A stretch of 64,000 nt of DNA from Solibacter sp039934035 (GTDB taxonomy: Bacteria > Acidobacteriota > Terriglobia > Bryobacterales > Bryobacteraceae). A program made the translations under genes and the position numbers. The stretch covers positions 62,001-126,000 of the forward strand of contig JBDTMZ010000050.1 in the NCBI GenBank assembly GCA_039934035.1, given 5' to 3'. Under the pieces are notes generated by a model. That model searched no databases and was not told where the DNA came from. It worked only from the letters and a program-made list of their open reading frames with translations. The first letter of the stretch is position 1; each line of letters opens with the position of its first letter. Shown piece by piece: positions 32,915 to 41,595 of this stretch.

Positions 32915-34093
32915 ATGGCGAGACGAGAACATCAGAACCCGGAACTGCTCCGGGCTAACGGGCCGCGACCCTATTGGTACATCCGGTACCGGGTCCGGCT
33001 TTTGAACAACGAAACGGGCGAGTTCGAAAGAAAGGAGAAGCGCCAGCATCTGGGCTACTGCGATGAGGTCACGAAGGCGGAAGCAAAGCGAAAGCGGGAC
33101 GAGATCATGGCCAAGGTCAACGGCCAGGTGTTCTCACTCCAGAGCCAGATTCTGGTTGGTGATTTTTTGAACCTCTACGAACAGAGGCACATGCCGACGC
33201 TAGCATCTGGTCCGAGGAAGAAGTACGAGTCATTGCTGAAGAACCATATCGGTCCTGCTTTTGGCCACTGGCGACTCTGTGACGTAGGTACAGAGAACGT
33301 ACAACACTTCCTAAACACGAAGAAATCGGCTGGGTTGAGTTGGTGGACCCGCAACGATCTGAAAGGAATCGTGTCCGGTGTTTTCACGAAGGCGTCGGAG
33401 TGGGGCTACAGGAGCGGCACGAACCCCGCCCTGAAAACCAGCCTGGGGCCGAGGAGCACAAAACGCAAGAAGTATGGCTGGGCCGACGAACAGATTCTGA
33501 ACTACATCAGCGAACTTCCTGAGGCGGTTCAGCTCATGGTTGCCACCCTCGTGACCACGGGCATGCGTGAATCTGAACTCGCTGGTCTGAGATGGGGCAG
33601 CGTCGATCTGGGGCTTAACACGATCCGCGTTCAGGAGACGTATTACCGGGGAGAAAAGGGCGAGACGAAGACGGAGGAGTCGCACCGCGATCTCTGGCTC
33701 GGTTCTTTAGGCCAATCCTTCAAGGCCTTCAAGCCGGTGGGCGCGGGACCCGATGATTACGTTTTTCAGATCGACGGCAAGCCCATAGATGATCGGTCGG
33801 TCCTACGGCGTTATCTGCGTCCAACCGCCAAGCGGCTCGGCCTGTTCTTTCCGGGATTTGGCTGGCGGACGTTTCGCAGGCTGAATATAACGGCTCTTCA
33901 GCAAGGACCGGAGGCGGTAAACGTATTTGAAGCCATGGCCCAAGCTGGTCACACCAAACCTGAGACCACAATGAGGTACACGCTGCTGGAGTCCACAGGG
34001 CGACAACGTGCCATCACAAGCATGCAGAAGCGCTGGCTTCCCGACAGTTGTGCGGGAATTATGCGGAGGGAGCCCAAGAGTGAAGTCGCCTAA
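32915..34093 (+). CDS. Tyrosine integrase of the island
   Basis: The ATG at 32915 is chosen for the GGAGA site six bases upstream; 392 residues. An N-terminal arm-binding part (ARREHQNPELLRANGPRPYWYIRYRV, split here) precedes the core-binding domain (about 75-180) and the catalytic domain with R218 (TTGMRESEL), R321, H346 (AGHTKPE) and Y355 (MRYTLLE). The His three residues before R321 is Arg318 (WRTFRR). The gene ends 13 bp before attR, the usual position of the integrase of tRNA-targeted islands. It should catalyse integration at and excision from the tRNA-Ala gene. Confidence 0.92.
   Translation: MARREHQNPELLRANGPRPYWYIRYRVRLLNNETGEFERKEKRQHLGYCDEVTKAEAKRKRDEIMAKVNGQVFSLQSQILVGDFLNLYEQRHMPTLASGPRKKYESLLKNHIGPAFGHWRLCDVGTENVQHFLNTKKSAGLSWWTRNDLKGIVSGVFTKASEWGYRSGTNPALKTSLGPRSTKRKKYGWADEQILNYISELPEAVQLMVATLVTTGMRESELAGLRWGSVDLGLNTIRVQETYYRGEKGETKTEESHRDLWLGSLGQSFKAFKPVGAGPDDYVFQIDGKPIDDRSVLRRYLRPTAKRLGLFFPGFGWRTFRRLNITALQQGPEAVNVFEAMAQAGHTKPETTMRYTLLESTGRQRAITSMQKRWLPDSCAGIMRREPKSEVA
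34051..34068 (+). promoter_or_regulatory. Candidate arm-type sites, right end
   Basis: TGCGGGA at 34051 and TGCGGAG at 34062, 11 bp apart, lie inside the integrase 3' end and match the motif and spacing of the left-end array (13754-13859). A binding role for the integrase is inferred. Confidence 0.5.
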
Positions 34094-34106
34094 ACTGTTG
34101 AGAAAT

Positions 34107-34157
34107 TTGGTGGACCTGAACGGGTTCGAACCGTTGACCTCTTCCATGCCATGGAAG
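34107..34157. repeat. attR: right 51-bp direct repeat
   Basis: These bases are identical to 13692-13742 and here form the 3' part of the intact tRNA-Ala gene. The element restores the tRNA 3' end on insertion, so the tRNA stays functional. Confidence 0.92.
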
Positions 34158-34183
34158 CGCGCTCCCAACTGCGCCACAGGCCC
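34108..34183 (-). tRNA. tRNA-Ala(GGC)
   Basis: The 76-nt cloverleaf on the minus strand has a 7-bp acceptor stem (GGGCCTG with CAGGTCC, one G-U), a D-arm closed by GCGC/GCGC, an anticodon stem CTTCC/GGAAG with loop ATGGCAT (anticodon GGC, reading GCC), a T-arm with TTCGAAC loop, and encoded CCA. It serves as the attachment gene of the island. Confidence 0.95.
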
Positions 34184-34254
34184 ATCTTTGGTGGGCGGAA
34201 CCGATATCGTGGGCACGCGTACATAACGTGACCCTCTCAACCAGCTCGTAACCG

Positions 34255-34263
34255 AATATACCA
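34255..34263 (-). promoter_or_regulatory. Possible extended -10 promoter for tRNA-Ala
   Basis: On the minus strand TGGTATATT, an extended -10 element (TG-N-TATATT), lies about 72 bp upstream of the tRNA 5' end. No good -35 was found at 17-18 bp. Confidence 0.38.
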
Positions 34264-34322
34264 CACTCACCGCTGCGAATGCGAATTGACAGTCCGCTTT
34301 ACCCGCTGCCTAAAATGAAACG

Positions 34323-35249
34323 ATGGCTCTCCGCGTCTCAATCTACGTACTGATGGTCTGTGCACTCGCCACGAGTTCCTCCTCGTGCCTCGCCAGGCGC
34401 CGCATCATCGCACGTAAAGGCGCCAGCAATACCCAGCCGCTGCTGGTTGCCGACCGGCAGACGCTGTTGGACAAAGTCACCCGGCAATTCGCAGCCGTGC
34501 ACGATTTCAACGCTGAGGTCGATATGGTGCCGGCCCTCGGCACCACGGAAAAAAGCAAGATCACCGAATACAAAGATGTGCGGGCCTACGTGCTTTTCCA
34601 CGGTCCCACCGACATCCGGCTGATCGGACTCTACCCGGTGGTGCGCACCAAAGCCTTCGACATGGTTTCCAACGGCGCCGATTTCAAGTTATACGTTCCG
34701 TCGCGAAATCGTTTTCTGGTGGGCAAGAACGAAATCGAGCAGCCCTCCACCAACAAGCTCGAGAATCTGCGCCCGCAGCATTTCCTCGATGCCATGATGG
34801 TGCGTCCCGTCGACCTGGAGAAGGAAAAGGTCCTGCTCATGAACCTCACGGACGAGGACAACGCCTTCTACATCATTCCCATCGTGCATGAGAACAGCAA
34901 CGGTCAACTGCAGTTGAGCCGCAGCATCTGGTTCAATCGCTACAACCTGACCATCGCCCGGCAATTCCTTTTCGACGCCGACGGCAACATTCTCACCGAC
35001 GCGCGCTACTCCGATTGGCGGAGCTACGACAACGTGCCGTTTCCCAAGCACATCGAAATCAACCGGCCGAAGGACGAGTACGCGGTGGTCATCGACATTG
35101 TCAAGATGGACATCAATAAAGGCGTGACGCCCGAAAAGTTCGCATTGACGCAGCCGGAGGGGTCGGTTCTCCAGGTGGTTGGTCAAGCGCCGGTTCCCGG
35201 CAGCACTCCTCCTACCCCCGCAGTCAAAGGAAAAGGCTCGAAACAGTGA
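34323..35249 (+). CDS. LolA-like/DUF4292-type outer-membrane lipoprotein
   Basis: The protein has 308 residues. The N-terminal signal ends in SSSCLARR, a probable lipobox with the lipidated Cys near residue 22. The mature part has the antiparallel beta fold of the LolA/LolB and DUF4292 group (VRAYVLFHGPTDIRL, AFDMVSNGADFKLYVPSRN). A low-complexity Pro/Thr/Lys tail closes the protein. It overlaps the downstream ABC permease by 4 bp and probably works with it in lipoprotein or lipid handling at the envelope. Confidence 0.75.
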   Translation: MALRVSIYVLMVCALATSSSSCLARRRIIARKGASNTQPLLVADRQTLLDKVTRQFAAVHDFNAEVDMVPALGTTEKSKITEYKDVRAYVLFHGPTDIRLIGLYPVVRTKAFDMVSNGADFKLYVPSRNRFLVGKNEIEQPSTNKLENLRPQHFLDAMMVRPVDLEKEKVLLMNLTDEDNAFYIIPIVHENSNGQLQLSRSIWFNRYNLTIARQFLFDADGNILTDARYSDWRSYDNVPFPKHIEINRPKDEYAVVIDIVKMDINKGVTPEKFALTQPEGSVLQVVGQAPVPGSTPPTPAVKGKGSKQ

Positions 35250-36355
35250 CCGGAAAGATCGTTCTAGAAAACCTGAAGCATCGTCCGATGCGCAGCCTGC
35301 TCAGTATCCTGCTCATCGGTGTTCCGGTGACGCTGATCCTCTGCCTGGTGGGCATCAGCCACGGCTTCATCGAGGACTCACAGAAACGCCAGCGCAACAG
35401 CGGAGCGGATGTCCTGATCCGGCCGAAAACGTCTTCCCTGCTCAGCCTCAATGGCGCGCCCATCCCGCAACAACTGGTCCCTTACGTGGCCAAACAGCCG
35501 CACGTGAAGATCGCGACCGGAGTATTCAGCTCCACCGTGGAAGGCGTTACCTTGACGGCGGCGGGCATCAACTATGATGAATTTGCCGCCATGAGCGGTG
35601 GCATCCGCTTCCTCTCGGGCGGACCCTTCGAGCGGCCCGACGACGTGATTATCGATGATTTCTATGCCGGCCAGACCAAGGCCAAGGTGGGAACTTATCT
35701 CACTCTGCTTAACTCCAAATGGCGCGTCAGCGGCATCATGGAAAGCGGCAAACTTTCCCACATTTTCCTGCCCATCGACACCATGCGCGAACGCAGCGGC
35801 AATACGGGCAACGTCAACCAGATTTATGTCCGGCTGGATGACCCCAAGTATACGCAAGCCACCATCGATTTCCTGCTGGATCCGAATCGCGGGCACCTGG
35901 AAGACTACCCGATCTACTCGATGGCAGCCTTCACCAGTCTGCTGAGCGTGAACAATGTTCCGGCGCTGGCGGGATTCATTGCCGTCGTGATGGGCATTGG
36001 CGTGGTGATCGGCTTCGCCGTCGTTTGCCTCTCCATGTACATGGCGGTTCTGCAACGCACGCGTGAGATCGGCATTCTCAAGAGCCTGGGCGCTTCCAAA
36101 GGCTTCATCCTGGGCATCATTCTGAGCGAGGCGTTGTTTCTGGGGATCGGGGGCACCATCCTCGGTATCCTGATGAGCTACGGCGCCGCCAGCCTGATTC
36201 ATGCCCTGAAGCCGGCGTCACTGCCCATGGTGATCGTCCACGAGTGGTGGCTCTACGCGGGAGCGATCACCGTCGGCGGAGCCCTGTTGGGCGCGCTCTA
36301 TCCGGGTCTGACTGCGGCAGCGCACGACCCCATCGAGGCGCTCTCCTATGAATAA
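35246..36355 (+). CDS. ABC transporter permease, FtsX/MacB type
   Basis: The protein has 369 residues: an N-terminal transmembrane helix, a periplasmic MacB-like domain (about 45-230) and three C-terminal helices forming the FtsX domain (ILKSLGASKGFILGIILSEA). The GTG start overlaps the lipoprotein stop by 4 bp, and the ATPase gene overlaps the 3' end by 8 bp, so all three are one operon. Such mechanotransmission systems extract lipoproteins or export peptides and lipids; the cargo is unknown. Confidence 0.87.
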   Translation: MTGKIVLENLKHRPMRSLLSILLIGVPVTLILCLVGISHGFIEDSQKRQRNSGADVLIRPKTSSLLSLNGAPIPQQLVPYVAKQPHVKIATGVFSSTVEGVTLTAAGINYDEFAAMSGGIRFLSGGPFERPDDVIIDDFYAGQTKAKVGTYLTLLNSKWRVSGIMESGKLSHIFLPIDTMRERSGNTGNVNQIYVRLDDPKYTQATIDFLLDPNRGHLEDYPIYSMAAFTSLLSVNNVPALAGFIAVVMGIGVVIGFAVVCLSMYMAVLQRTREIGILKSLGASKGFILGIILSEALFLGIGGTILGILMSYGAASLIHALKPASLPMVIVHEWWLYAGAITVGGALLGALYPGLTAAAHDPIEALSYE

Positions 36356-37031
36356 CGGCGACATCATCCAGATTCGCGGCCTGGTGAAGACCTACCGCGT
36401 CGGCAAGGTGGACGTGAATGCCTTGCGCGGGGTGGATCTCGACGTGGAGAAGGGACACTTCCTCTCCATCATCGGCCCCTCTGGTTCGGGAAAATCGACG
36501 CTTTTTCATGTAATCGGCGGGCTCACACCGCCCACGTCGGGGAAGGTCGTAGTGGGCGACAAGGATCTCTCCGCCACGACGGATGCAGAGCGCACCCGTA
36601 TGCGCAAACGCACCGTGGGCTTCGTCTTCCAGAAGTTCAACCTGCTGCCGAACCTGACCGCTCGCGACAATATCGCAGTGGCGCGGTTTATCGGGGGCAC
36701 GGATCCCAAACCAGATCCGGAGTTCGAAGAGGTGCTCCGGCTGTTGGGCATCGGCGAACGCCTGGATCACAAGCCGAACGAACTTTCCGGCGGGGAACAG
36801 CAGCGCGTGGCGATCGCACGCGCCATCGTAAATCATCCCGCGATTCTGCTGGCGGACGAGCCTACCGGCAATCTCGACACGGAGAATTCCAAGGCCGTGC
36901 TGGAAGTGCTGCGCGATCTGAATCGCCGCCTTGGCCAGACCATTCTGATGATCACGCACAATCCGGAAGCTGCCGCGTATGGCGATTCCACCGCGCATAT
37001 GCGCGACGGCCGGATCATCGAACGGAAATAG
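36348..37031 (+). CDS. ABC transporter ATPase, LolD/MacB type
   Basis: The protein has 227 residues with Walker A (GPSGSGKST), Q-loop (FVFQKFNLLPNLT), signature ELSGGEQQRVAIARA, Walker B with Glu (ILLADEPTGNLD) and H-loop (LMITHNPE). It pairs with the FtsX-type permease that it overlaps by 8 bp. It is the last gene of the operon; a hairpin at 37038-37058 follows. Confidence 0.95.
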   Translation: MNNGDIIQIRGLVKTYRVGKVDVNALRGVDLDVEKGHFLSIIGPSGSGKSTLFHVIGGLTPPTSGKVVVGDKDLSATTDAERTRMRKRTVGFVFQKFNLLPNLTARDNIAVARFIGGTDPKPDPEFEEVLRLLGIGERLDHKPNELSGGEQQRVAIARAIVNHPAILLADEPTGNLDTENSKAVLEVLRDLNRRLGQTILMITHNPEAAAYGDSTAHMRDGRIIERK

Positions 37032-37037
37032 GCCGAT

Positions 37038-37058
37038 CCAAGGCTCCCAAACCCTTGG
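37038..37058. terminator. Possible shared hairpin between convergent genes
   Basis: CCAAGG and CCTTGG form a 6-bp stem with a 9-base loop between the ABC ATPase stop and the GT2 stop. No T-run is present on either side, so a terminator role is uncertain. Confidence 0.35.
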
Positions 37059-37070
37059 CGGGGACGCTCT

Positions 37071-38696
37071 TTACGCCTGGCGCGCGAGTTCCAGATTGCG
37101 CGCGCGGAGCCATTGGAGCCGCTTTTGGTGTTCCTGGTACAAGGTCGTGAAGCCGGCCCAGTAATAGCCGCACACGAACAGCGAGAGAAACGGAATCGAC
37201 AGGAAATTGTAGGTGGTGATCGCAAAGATCACCATGCTCAGGAAGTAGGTCCCGAAGGCGATCTCCAGGTACGGCAGCCAGCCGCTGCGCGCGCGGTACT
37301 TCTTATTTTCCAGGCGCATGGGACCGCCCGAGATGGCGAACTTAGGCGTACGCACGAAGCTGGTTTCCACGCCGAACAGCGCTTCCAGCACGGCGCGGGT
37401 ATTGATGATGGTCAGGCCCACGCCCACCGCCATCAGCATCGGCAACAGCAGAATCGACCGCTTCCAGTTCTTGGGGTACAGCTCTCGCTGCGCCACCACG
37501 TAGAACAATGAAATCGACCAGAACGACGCGACGATCAATGGCAGATCGAGGAACATCATCTGCCAGACGCCCATGTAAAACCGCACAATCATCACCGGCA
37601 GCATCAGGGCGGACAAGATGATCATCAGCGGATAGCTGATGTTCGGCGTCAGGTGCATGAACGCCTCCAGCTTCACCCGCTTCGAAATCGGCGCCTTCAA
37701 AATGCTGGGCAGCAGTTTCATGGCTACCTGCGTCAACCCCTTGGCCCAGCGCGACTGCTGCACCTGGAAGCCGTGCATTTCCACCGGTAGTTCCGACGGG
37801 CAGTCCAGCCCTGGGACGTACATGAACTTCCAGCCCTTCAACTGCGCGCGGTAGCTCAAATCGGAATCTTCGGTCAGGGTATCGTGCTGCCAGCCGCCCG
37901 CGTCCTCGATCATCTTGATGCGCAGAATTCCGGCCGTTCCGTTGAAGTTGAAGAAGTGCCCGGCGCAACTGCGCGCGCCATGCTCCAGAATGAAGTGGCC
38001 GTCCAACAGCATGGCTTCCACTTCGGTCAGGAAGTTGTAATCCTTATTCAGATAACTCCAGCGCGTTTGCACCACGCCGACATTGGGGTCGGTGAAGAAA
38101 TGAATGGTGCGCGTTAAGAAGTCGGTGGGGGGAATGAAGTCCGCATCGAATACCGCCACCATCTCGCCGGTGGCCGATTTCAAACCTTCCTGCAGCGCGC
38201 CCGCCTTATAGCCATGGCGGTTGGCGCGGTGATGATACTCAATCGGATAGCCGAGCGCGCGGTAGCGGTCCACCAGGGCTTCCGCAAAGGGAGCGGTATC
38301 ATCGTTGGAATCGTCCAGCACCTGAATCTGCAGCAATTCCTTGGGGTACTCGATCTTTACCGTCTCTTCGATCAAGCGTTCGACCACGTACCGCTCGTTG
38401 TACAGCGGCAATTGGATGGTGACCGGCGGCAGTTGCTGATAGCGCTTCGCCGGCTGATCCACCCTCTTTTTGCGGTGCTTGAAATAGGTGTGGATGATGT
38501 CGTAGCGGTGCAACCCATAGATGGACAGGATGATCAGCACCGTGAAGTAGGGGATGAGCATCGCCCAGTCGAACCACGCAAGCTGATGAATTCCGGCGAA
38601 CGGGTTGTTGAGTAGGTTCTGAATTAACCGCGAGGTGGGCGAACTCTTCACCACCAGAGCGAATAATAAGCTAGACGGCATATATGCGACCGGCAT
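37071..38696 (-). CDS. Membrane glycosyltransferase family 2 (cellulose-synthase-like)
   Basis: The protein has 541 residues: an N-terminal transmembrane helix (about 45-62), a GT-A domain with LPLYNERYVVERLI, QVLDDSNDDT, VFDADFIPP and TEDSDLS, the acceptor motif QQSRWAKG (QxxRW), then four or more transmembrane helices. This layout fits processive beta-glycan synthases and glucomannan-type synthases. Start codons at 38696 and 38681 both lack a clear ribosome-binding site. It is a single gene convergent with the ABC operon; the product polysaccharide is unknown. Confidence 0.9.
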   Translation of the reverse strand: MPVAYMPSSLLFALVVKSSPTSRLIQNLLNNPFAGIHQLAWFDWAMLIPYFTVLIILSIYGLHRYDIIHTYFKHRKKRVDQPAKRYQQLPPVTIQLPLYNERYVVERLIEETVKIEYPKELLQIQVLDDSNDDTAPFAEALVDRYRALGYPIEYHHRANRHGYKAGALQEGLKSATGEMVAVFDADFIPPTDFLTRTIHFFTDPNVGVVQTRWSYLNKDYNFLTEVEAMLLDGHFILEHGARSCAGHFFNFNGTAGILRIKMIEDAGGWQHDTLTEDSDLSYRAQLKGWKFMYVPGLDCPSELPVEMHGFQVQQSRWAKGLTQVAMKLLPSILKAPISKRVKLEAFMHLTPNISYPLMIILSALMLPVMIVRFYMGVWQMMFLDLPLIVASFWSISLFYVVAQRELYPKNWKRSILLLPMLMAVGVGLTIINTRAVLEALFGVETSFVRTPKFAISGGPMRLENKKYRARSGWLPYLEIAFGTYFLSMVIFAITTYNFLSIPFLSLFVCGYYWAGFTTLYQEHQKRLQWLRARNLELARQA

Positions 38697-38961
38697 GGAA
38701 CCGGCTAAAGGCGCATAACAATATTAACAAATCTGATATCGTTCGCGGGCATCCCTTATCCTGGAAGTCCCCGGGGAGAGTCCTGCCCGAAGGGACGCCG
38801 CCCCGCCAGGAAGACCGCGACGCCCCGAAAAGCGCGTCTCGACGCCTGCCTCCGCTTCCCGCGCTTCCGTGCCGCCGCGCTTCCCGTAAGTGCCCTCCAG
38901 ACCCCGCGATATAATTGGGTTCGACCACACTGCATCAGGAGCCACTCTCCAGGGAGAACAC

Positions 38962-40293
38962 TTGGGACCCAATCGACCCACGCCTCGCGGTCCTCTGCCC
39001 GTTGCTTCGCGGGGTGCGGATCGCTACTTCGAACTGAAGTCGCAGATTCACCGTAAGCTGATCGGGGTGCTCAACCTGGAGCGCGCCTCGTCGATTCCGA
39101 AGGACCGCATCCGCGCCGAAATCGGCCGCGTGGTGGAGCGTCTGCTGGACGAAGAGCGGGTCCCGATGACCACGGCGGAGCAGACCAAAATCGTCGAGGA
39201 AGTGCTGGACGAAGTGCTGGGGCTGGGACCGCTGGAAACCCTGCTCAAAGAGCCGAGCATTAGCGATATCCTGGTGAACCGCTACGACAAGGTGTTCATC
39301 GAACGCAACGGCAAGCTTTCCGAAACGACGGTCCGCTTCAAGGACGACACGCATCTTTTGCACATCATCGAGAAGATTGTGTCGCAGGTGGGCCGCCGCA
39401 TCGACGAAGCGCAGCCCATCGTGGACGCGCGCCTGCAGGATGGCTCGCGCGTCAATGCCATCATTCCGCCGCTGGCTCTCGACGGCCCGTGCCTCAGCAT
39501 CCGCCGCTTCGGCCGCCACGTGGTGACGCAGGACGAAATGGTACAGTACCAGACGCTGACGCCCGGCATCCTGCGCTTTCTTTCCGCCTGCGTGCAGTGC
39601 AAAGTCACCGTCCTGATTTCCGGCGGCACCGGCTCCGGCAAAACCACGATGCTGAATGCGCTCTCCCGCTTCATTCCGGAAGAGGAGCGCATCATCACCA
39701 TCGAAGACACGGCGGAACTGCAACTGCAGCAGCGCCACGTCGTCAAGTTCGAAACCCGTCCGCCCAACCTGAACAAGGAAGGCGGCATCAACCAGCGGGT
39801 ATTGCTGCGCACCGCCCTGCGCATGCGGCCCGACCGCATCATCGTGGGCGAGTGCCGCGGCGCCGAAGCGCTCGACATGCTGCAGGCGATGAACACCGGC
39901 GTCGAAGGCTCGATGAGCACGGTGCACGCCAATACGCCCCGCGACGCGTTTTCCCGCCTGGAAACCATGGTCATGATGGCCGACCTGGAGATTCCCACCC
40001 GCGTCATCCTGCAGCAACTGGCCAGCGCGATCAAGCTGGTGGTGCAGGTATCGCGCCTGCAGGACGGCTCGCGCAAAGTGCTCAGCGTCAGCGAAGTGCT
40101 GGGCGTGAAGGACGAGAAAGTGGACCTGCAGGAGATCTTCACCTTCGACCGCATCGGCGTCACGGATGCCGGCAAAGTACAAGGACGGCTGCGCGCCACG
40201 GGCATCGTCCCCCGGTTGCTCGACCGCCTGCGCATCAGCGGAGTCAACGTGCCGCTCGAGATATTTCAGGAAGTCGTGCCGGTCAATCTGTAG
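38962..40293 (+). CDS. cpaF: CpaF-family secretion ATPase
   Basis: The TTG at 38962 is preferred because AGGGAG lies five bases upstream; the ATG at 38890 would add 24 residues of low-complexity sequence. The 443-residue protein has the CpaF N-terminal helical domain, Walker A in ISGGTGSGKTTM, Asp box ITIEDTAEL, Walker B RIIVGECRGAEA and the His box STVHANTPRD. CpaF ATPases drive Tad pili or related type II/IV secretion. No other tad genes follow, so the rest of the machinery must lie elsewhere. Confidence 0.9.
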   Translation: MGPNRPTPRGPLPVASRGADRYFELKSQIHRKLIGVLNLERASSIPKDRIRAEIGRVVERLLDEERVPMTTAEQTKIVEEVLDEVLGLGPLETLLKEPSISDILVNRYDKVFIERNGKLSETTVRFKDDTHLLHIIEKIVSQVGRRIDEAQPIVDARLQDGSRVNAIIPPLALDGPCLSIRRFGRHVVTQDEMVQYQTLTPGILRFLSACVQCKVTVLISGGTGSGKTTMLNALSRFIPEEERIITIEDTAELQLQQRHVVKFETRPPNLNKEGGINQRVLLRTALRMRPDRIIVGECRGAEALDMLQAMNTGVEGSMSTVHANTPRDAFSRLETMVMMADLEIPTRVILQQLASAIKLVVQVSRLQDGSRKVLSVSEVLGVKDEKVDLQEIFTFDRIGVTDAGKVQGRLRATGIVPRLLDRLRISGVNVPLEIFQEVVPVNL

Positions 40294-40305
40294 TACAGTT
40301 TTTCC

Positions 40306-41004
40306 ATGCGCAGGCTGGTGCTTCTCTTGCTGACGGTGGGGCTCATGGCCCTTGCGCAGCCCAGGGCCGGGCAGCCGGATCCGCGGGCTGACCAGCGGGA
40401 GATGAACCTGGTTCTCGACCAGATTCGGGAAGCCGTCCGCGCGCAGGATTGGCCGGAAGCCGCCCGCCTCGCCAGCCGGCTGAATTCCTCGCTCATGATG
40501 CTGCGGTCGCGCAGCACGGCTTCGCCGCTGATCGAATTACAGCACCTCGAAGTGCTCGCCGGCCAGAATGCCACCACGCGCAACCCGCTATTGCCCCGCA
40601 TGGTGAAGGCCGCTTTCGCGGCGGGCGATTGGGCGCGCGCCGAAGGCTTCGCCAACGAGGCCCTCGATGCCTCGAAACGCGGTGTTTTCTGGTGGACCGG
40701 AGACGCGATCCACCAGGCCAACACCATCCTCGGCCGTCTCGCGCTGCGCCAGAACAAGATCGACGTGGCCAAGCAATATCTGATCGCCGCCGGCAAGACC
40801 CCCGGCAGTTCCACCCTCGCGTCCCAGGGTCCCGCCATGCAACTTGCGAAAGACCTGATGGACCGTGGTGAAACCGCCACGGTCCTGGAATACCTCGAGC
40901 TCTGCGGCCAGTTCTGGAACGCCAACCGCGGCAAACTTCAGGAGTGGATTGTGCTGCTCCGCGCGGGTCTGCGCCCCGATTTCGGACCCAATATCAACTA
41001 CTGA
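40306..41004 (+). CDS. Exported TPR-like hypothetical protein
   Basis: The protein has 232 residues with a signal peptide (residues 1-17, LLLLTVGLMALAQ). The mature part is all-alpha with repeated helical pairs (WPEAARLASRLN, WARAEGFANEAL, IDVAKQYLIAAG) like a TPR solenoid. It starts 12 bp after cpaF and is probably co-transcribed with it. Confidence 0.65.
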   Translation: MRRLVLLLLTVGLMALAQPRAGQPDPRADQREMNLVLDQIREAVRAQDWPEAARLASRLNSSLMMLRSRSTASPLIELQHLEVLAGQNATTRNPLLPRMVKAAFAAGDWARAEGFANEALDASKRGVFWWTGDAIHQANTILGRLALRQNKIDVAKQYLIAAGKTPGSSTLASQGPAMQLAKDLMDRGETATVLEYLELCGQFWNANRGKLQEWIVLLRAGLRPDFGPNINY

Positions 41005-41037
41005 CCGGCCGCAAACGGCCCGCACTCTCCGAATGCT

Positions 41038-41595
41038 ATGATGCGGGTGAAAGTGGAGCGCGAACAGGTTCTGGCCAAGCTGCGTGAAAGGATCGTGCTC
41101 TTCGCGGCATCTCATTTATCGAGGGACTCCGCGGAGGATCTGGCCCAGGAGGTGCTCCTGCTGCTGCACGAAAAATACGCCCACCTGGATAAGGTGGAAG
41201 ATCTTTTGCCTCTTTCCCTGCAGATTGTGCGCTATAAAATCATGAGCCAGCGGCGGAAAGCGGTGCGCCGCGGCGAGTATACGCAGGTGTCGCTCTCCGA
41301 TATTCAGTTGCCGGATCTGGACGCGAACCCGGCCGATTTCGTGGAGCGCAAACAGATGTTGGAGCGGCTCGCCAAGGCCATGCAGGGGTTGGGCGATCGC
41401 TGCCGCGAACTGCTGCGGCTGAAGCTGCAAGGCAAGACGTTTCCAGAGATACAGAAGATAATGGGCGCGGCCGCCATCAACACCATCTATACGTGGGACC
41501 ATCGCTGCCGCAAGAACCTGTTGGAAGCCATGGGCGGAAGTTGGGAGCCGCCTGCTTCGGCGAATAGAGTCGATCATGAGGCCGGAAGACATTAA
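41038..41595 (+). CDS. RNA polymerase sigma-70 family (ECF-like) factor
   Basis: The protein has 185 residues. Region 2 is seen as SRDSAEDLAQEVLLLLHEKY followed by an LQIVRYKIMSQRRK segment, and region 4 as LRLKLQGKTFPEIQKIM, a helix-turn-helix for the -35 element. It overlaps the downstream anti-sigma-like gene by 20 bp, the classic sigma/anti-sigma arrangement. Target promoters are unknown. Confidence 0.82.
   Translation: MMRVKVEREQVLAKLRERIVLFAASHLSRDSAEDLAQEVLLLLHEKYAHLDKVEDLLPLSLQIVRYKIMSQRRKAVRRGEYTQVSLSDIQLPDLDANPADFVERKQMLERLAKAMQGLGDRCRELLRLKLQGKTFPEIQKIMGAAAINTIYTWDHRCRKNLLEAMGGSWEPPASANRVDHEAGRH

Larger units (their letters stand above)
13743..34157. mobile_element. Integrated genomic island in tRNA-Ala(GGC), about 20.4 kb
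   Basis: The element is bounded by the 51-bp att repeats, has a tyrosine integrase abutting the right end, and candidate integrase arm sites inside both ends. It carries replication-type genes (RepA-like ATPase, primase-polymerase, AAA+ ATPase), ArdC, a second tyrosine recombinase, an AbiGi-family protein, XRE regulator and kinase, and several accessory exported proteins. No relaxase, type IV secretion, capsid or terminase gene was seen, so it is best described as an integrative element that depends on helpers or moves as a plasmid-like circle (inference). At least two frames inside are interrupted, which suggests partial decay or base-calling errors. Confidence 0.88.

Noticed and set aside
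13743..34157. The island as a prophage
   Set aside because: No capsid, portal, terminase, tail, holin or lysin gene could be recognised; the replication and integrase genes alone are also found on plasmid-like elements.
13743..34157. The island as a self-transmissible conjugative element
   Set aside because: No relaxase, coupling protein or VirB-type gene was seen despite the presence of ArdC.
38935..40182. 415-codon open frame on the minus strand opposite cpaF
   Set aside because: It is an antisense shadow of a well-conserved ATPase; composition is His/Arg-rich without motifs.
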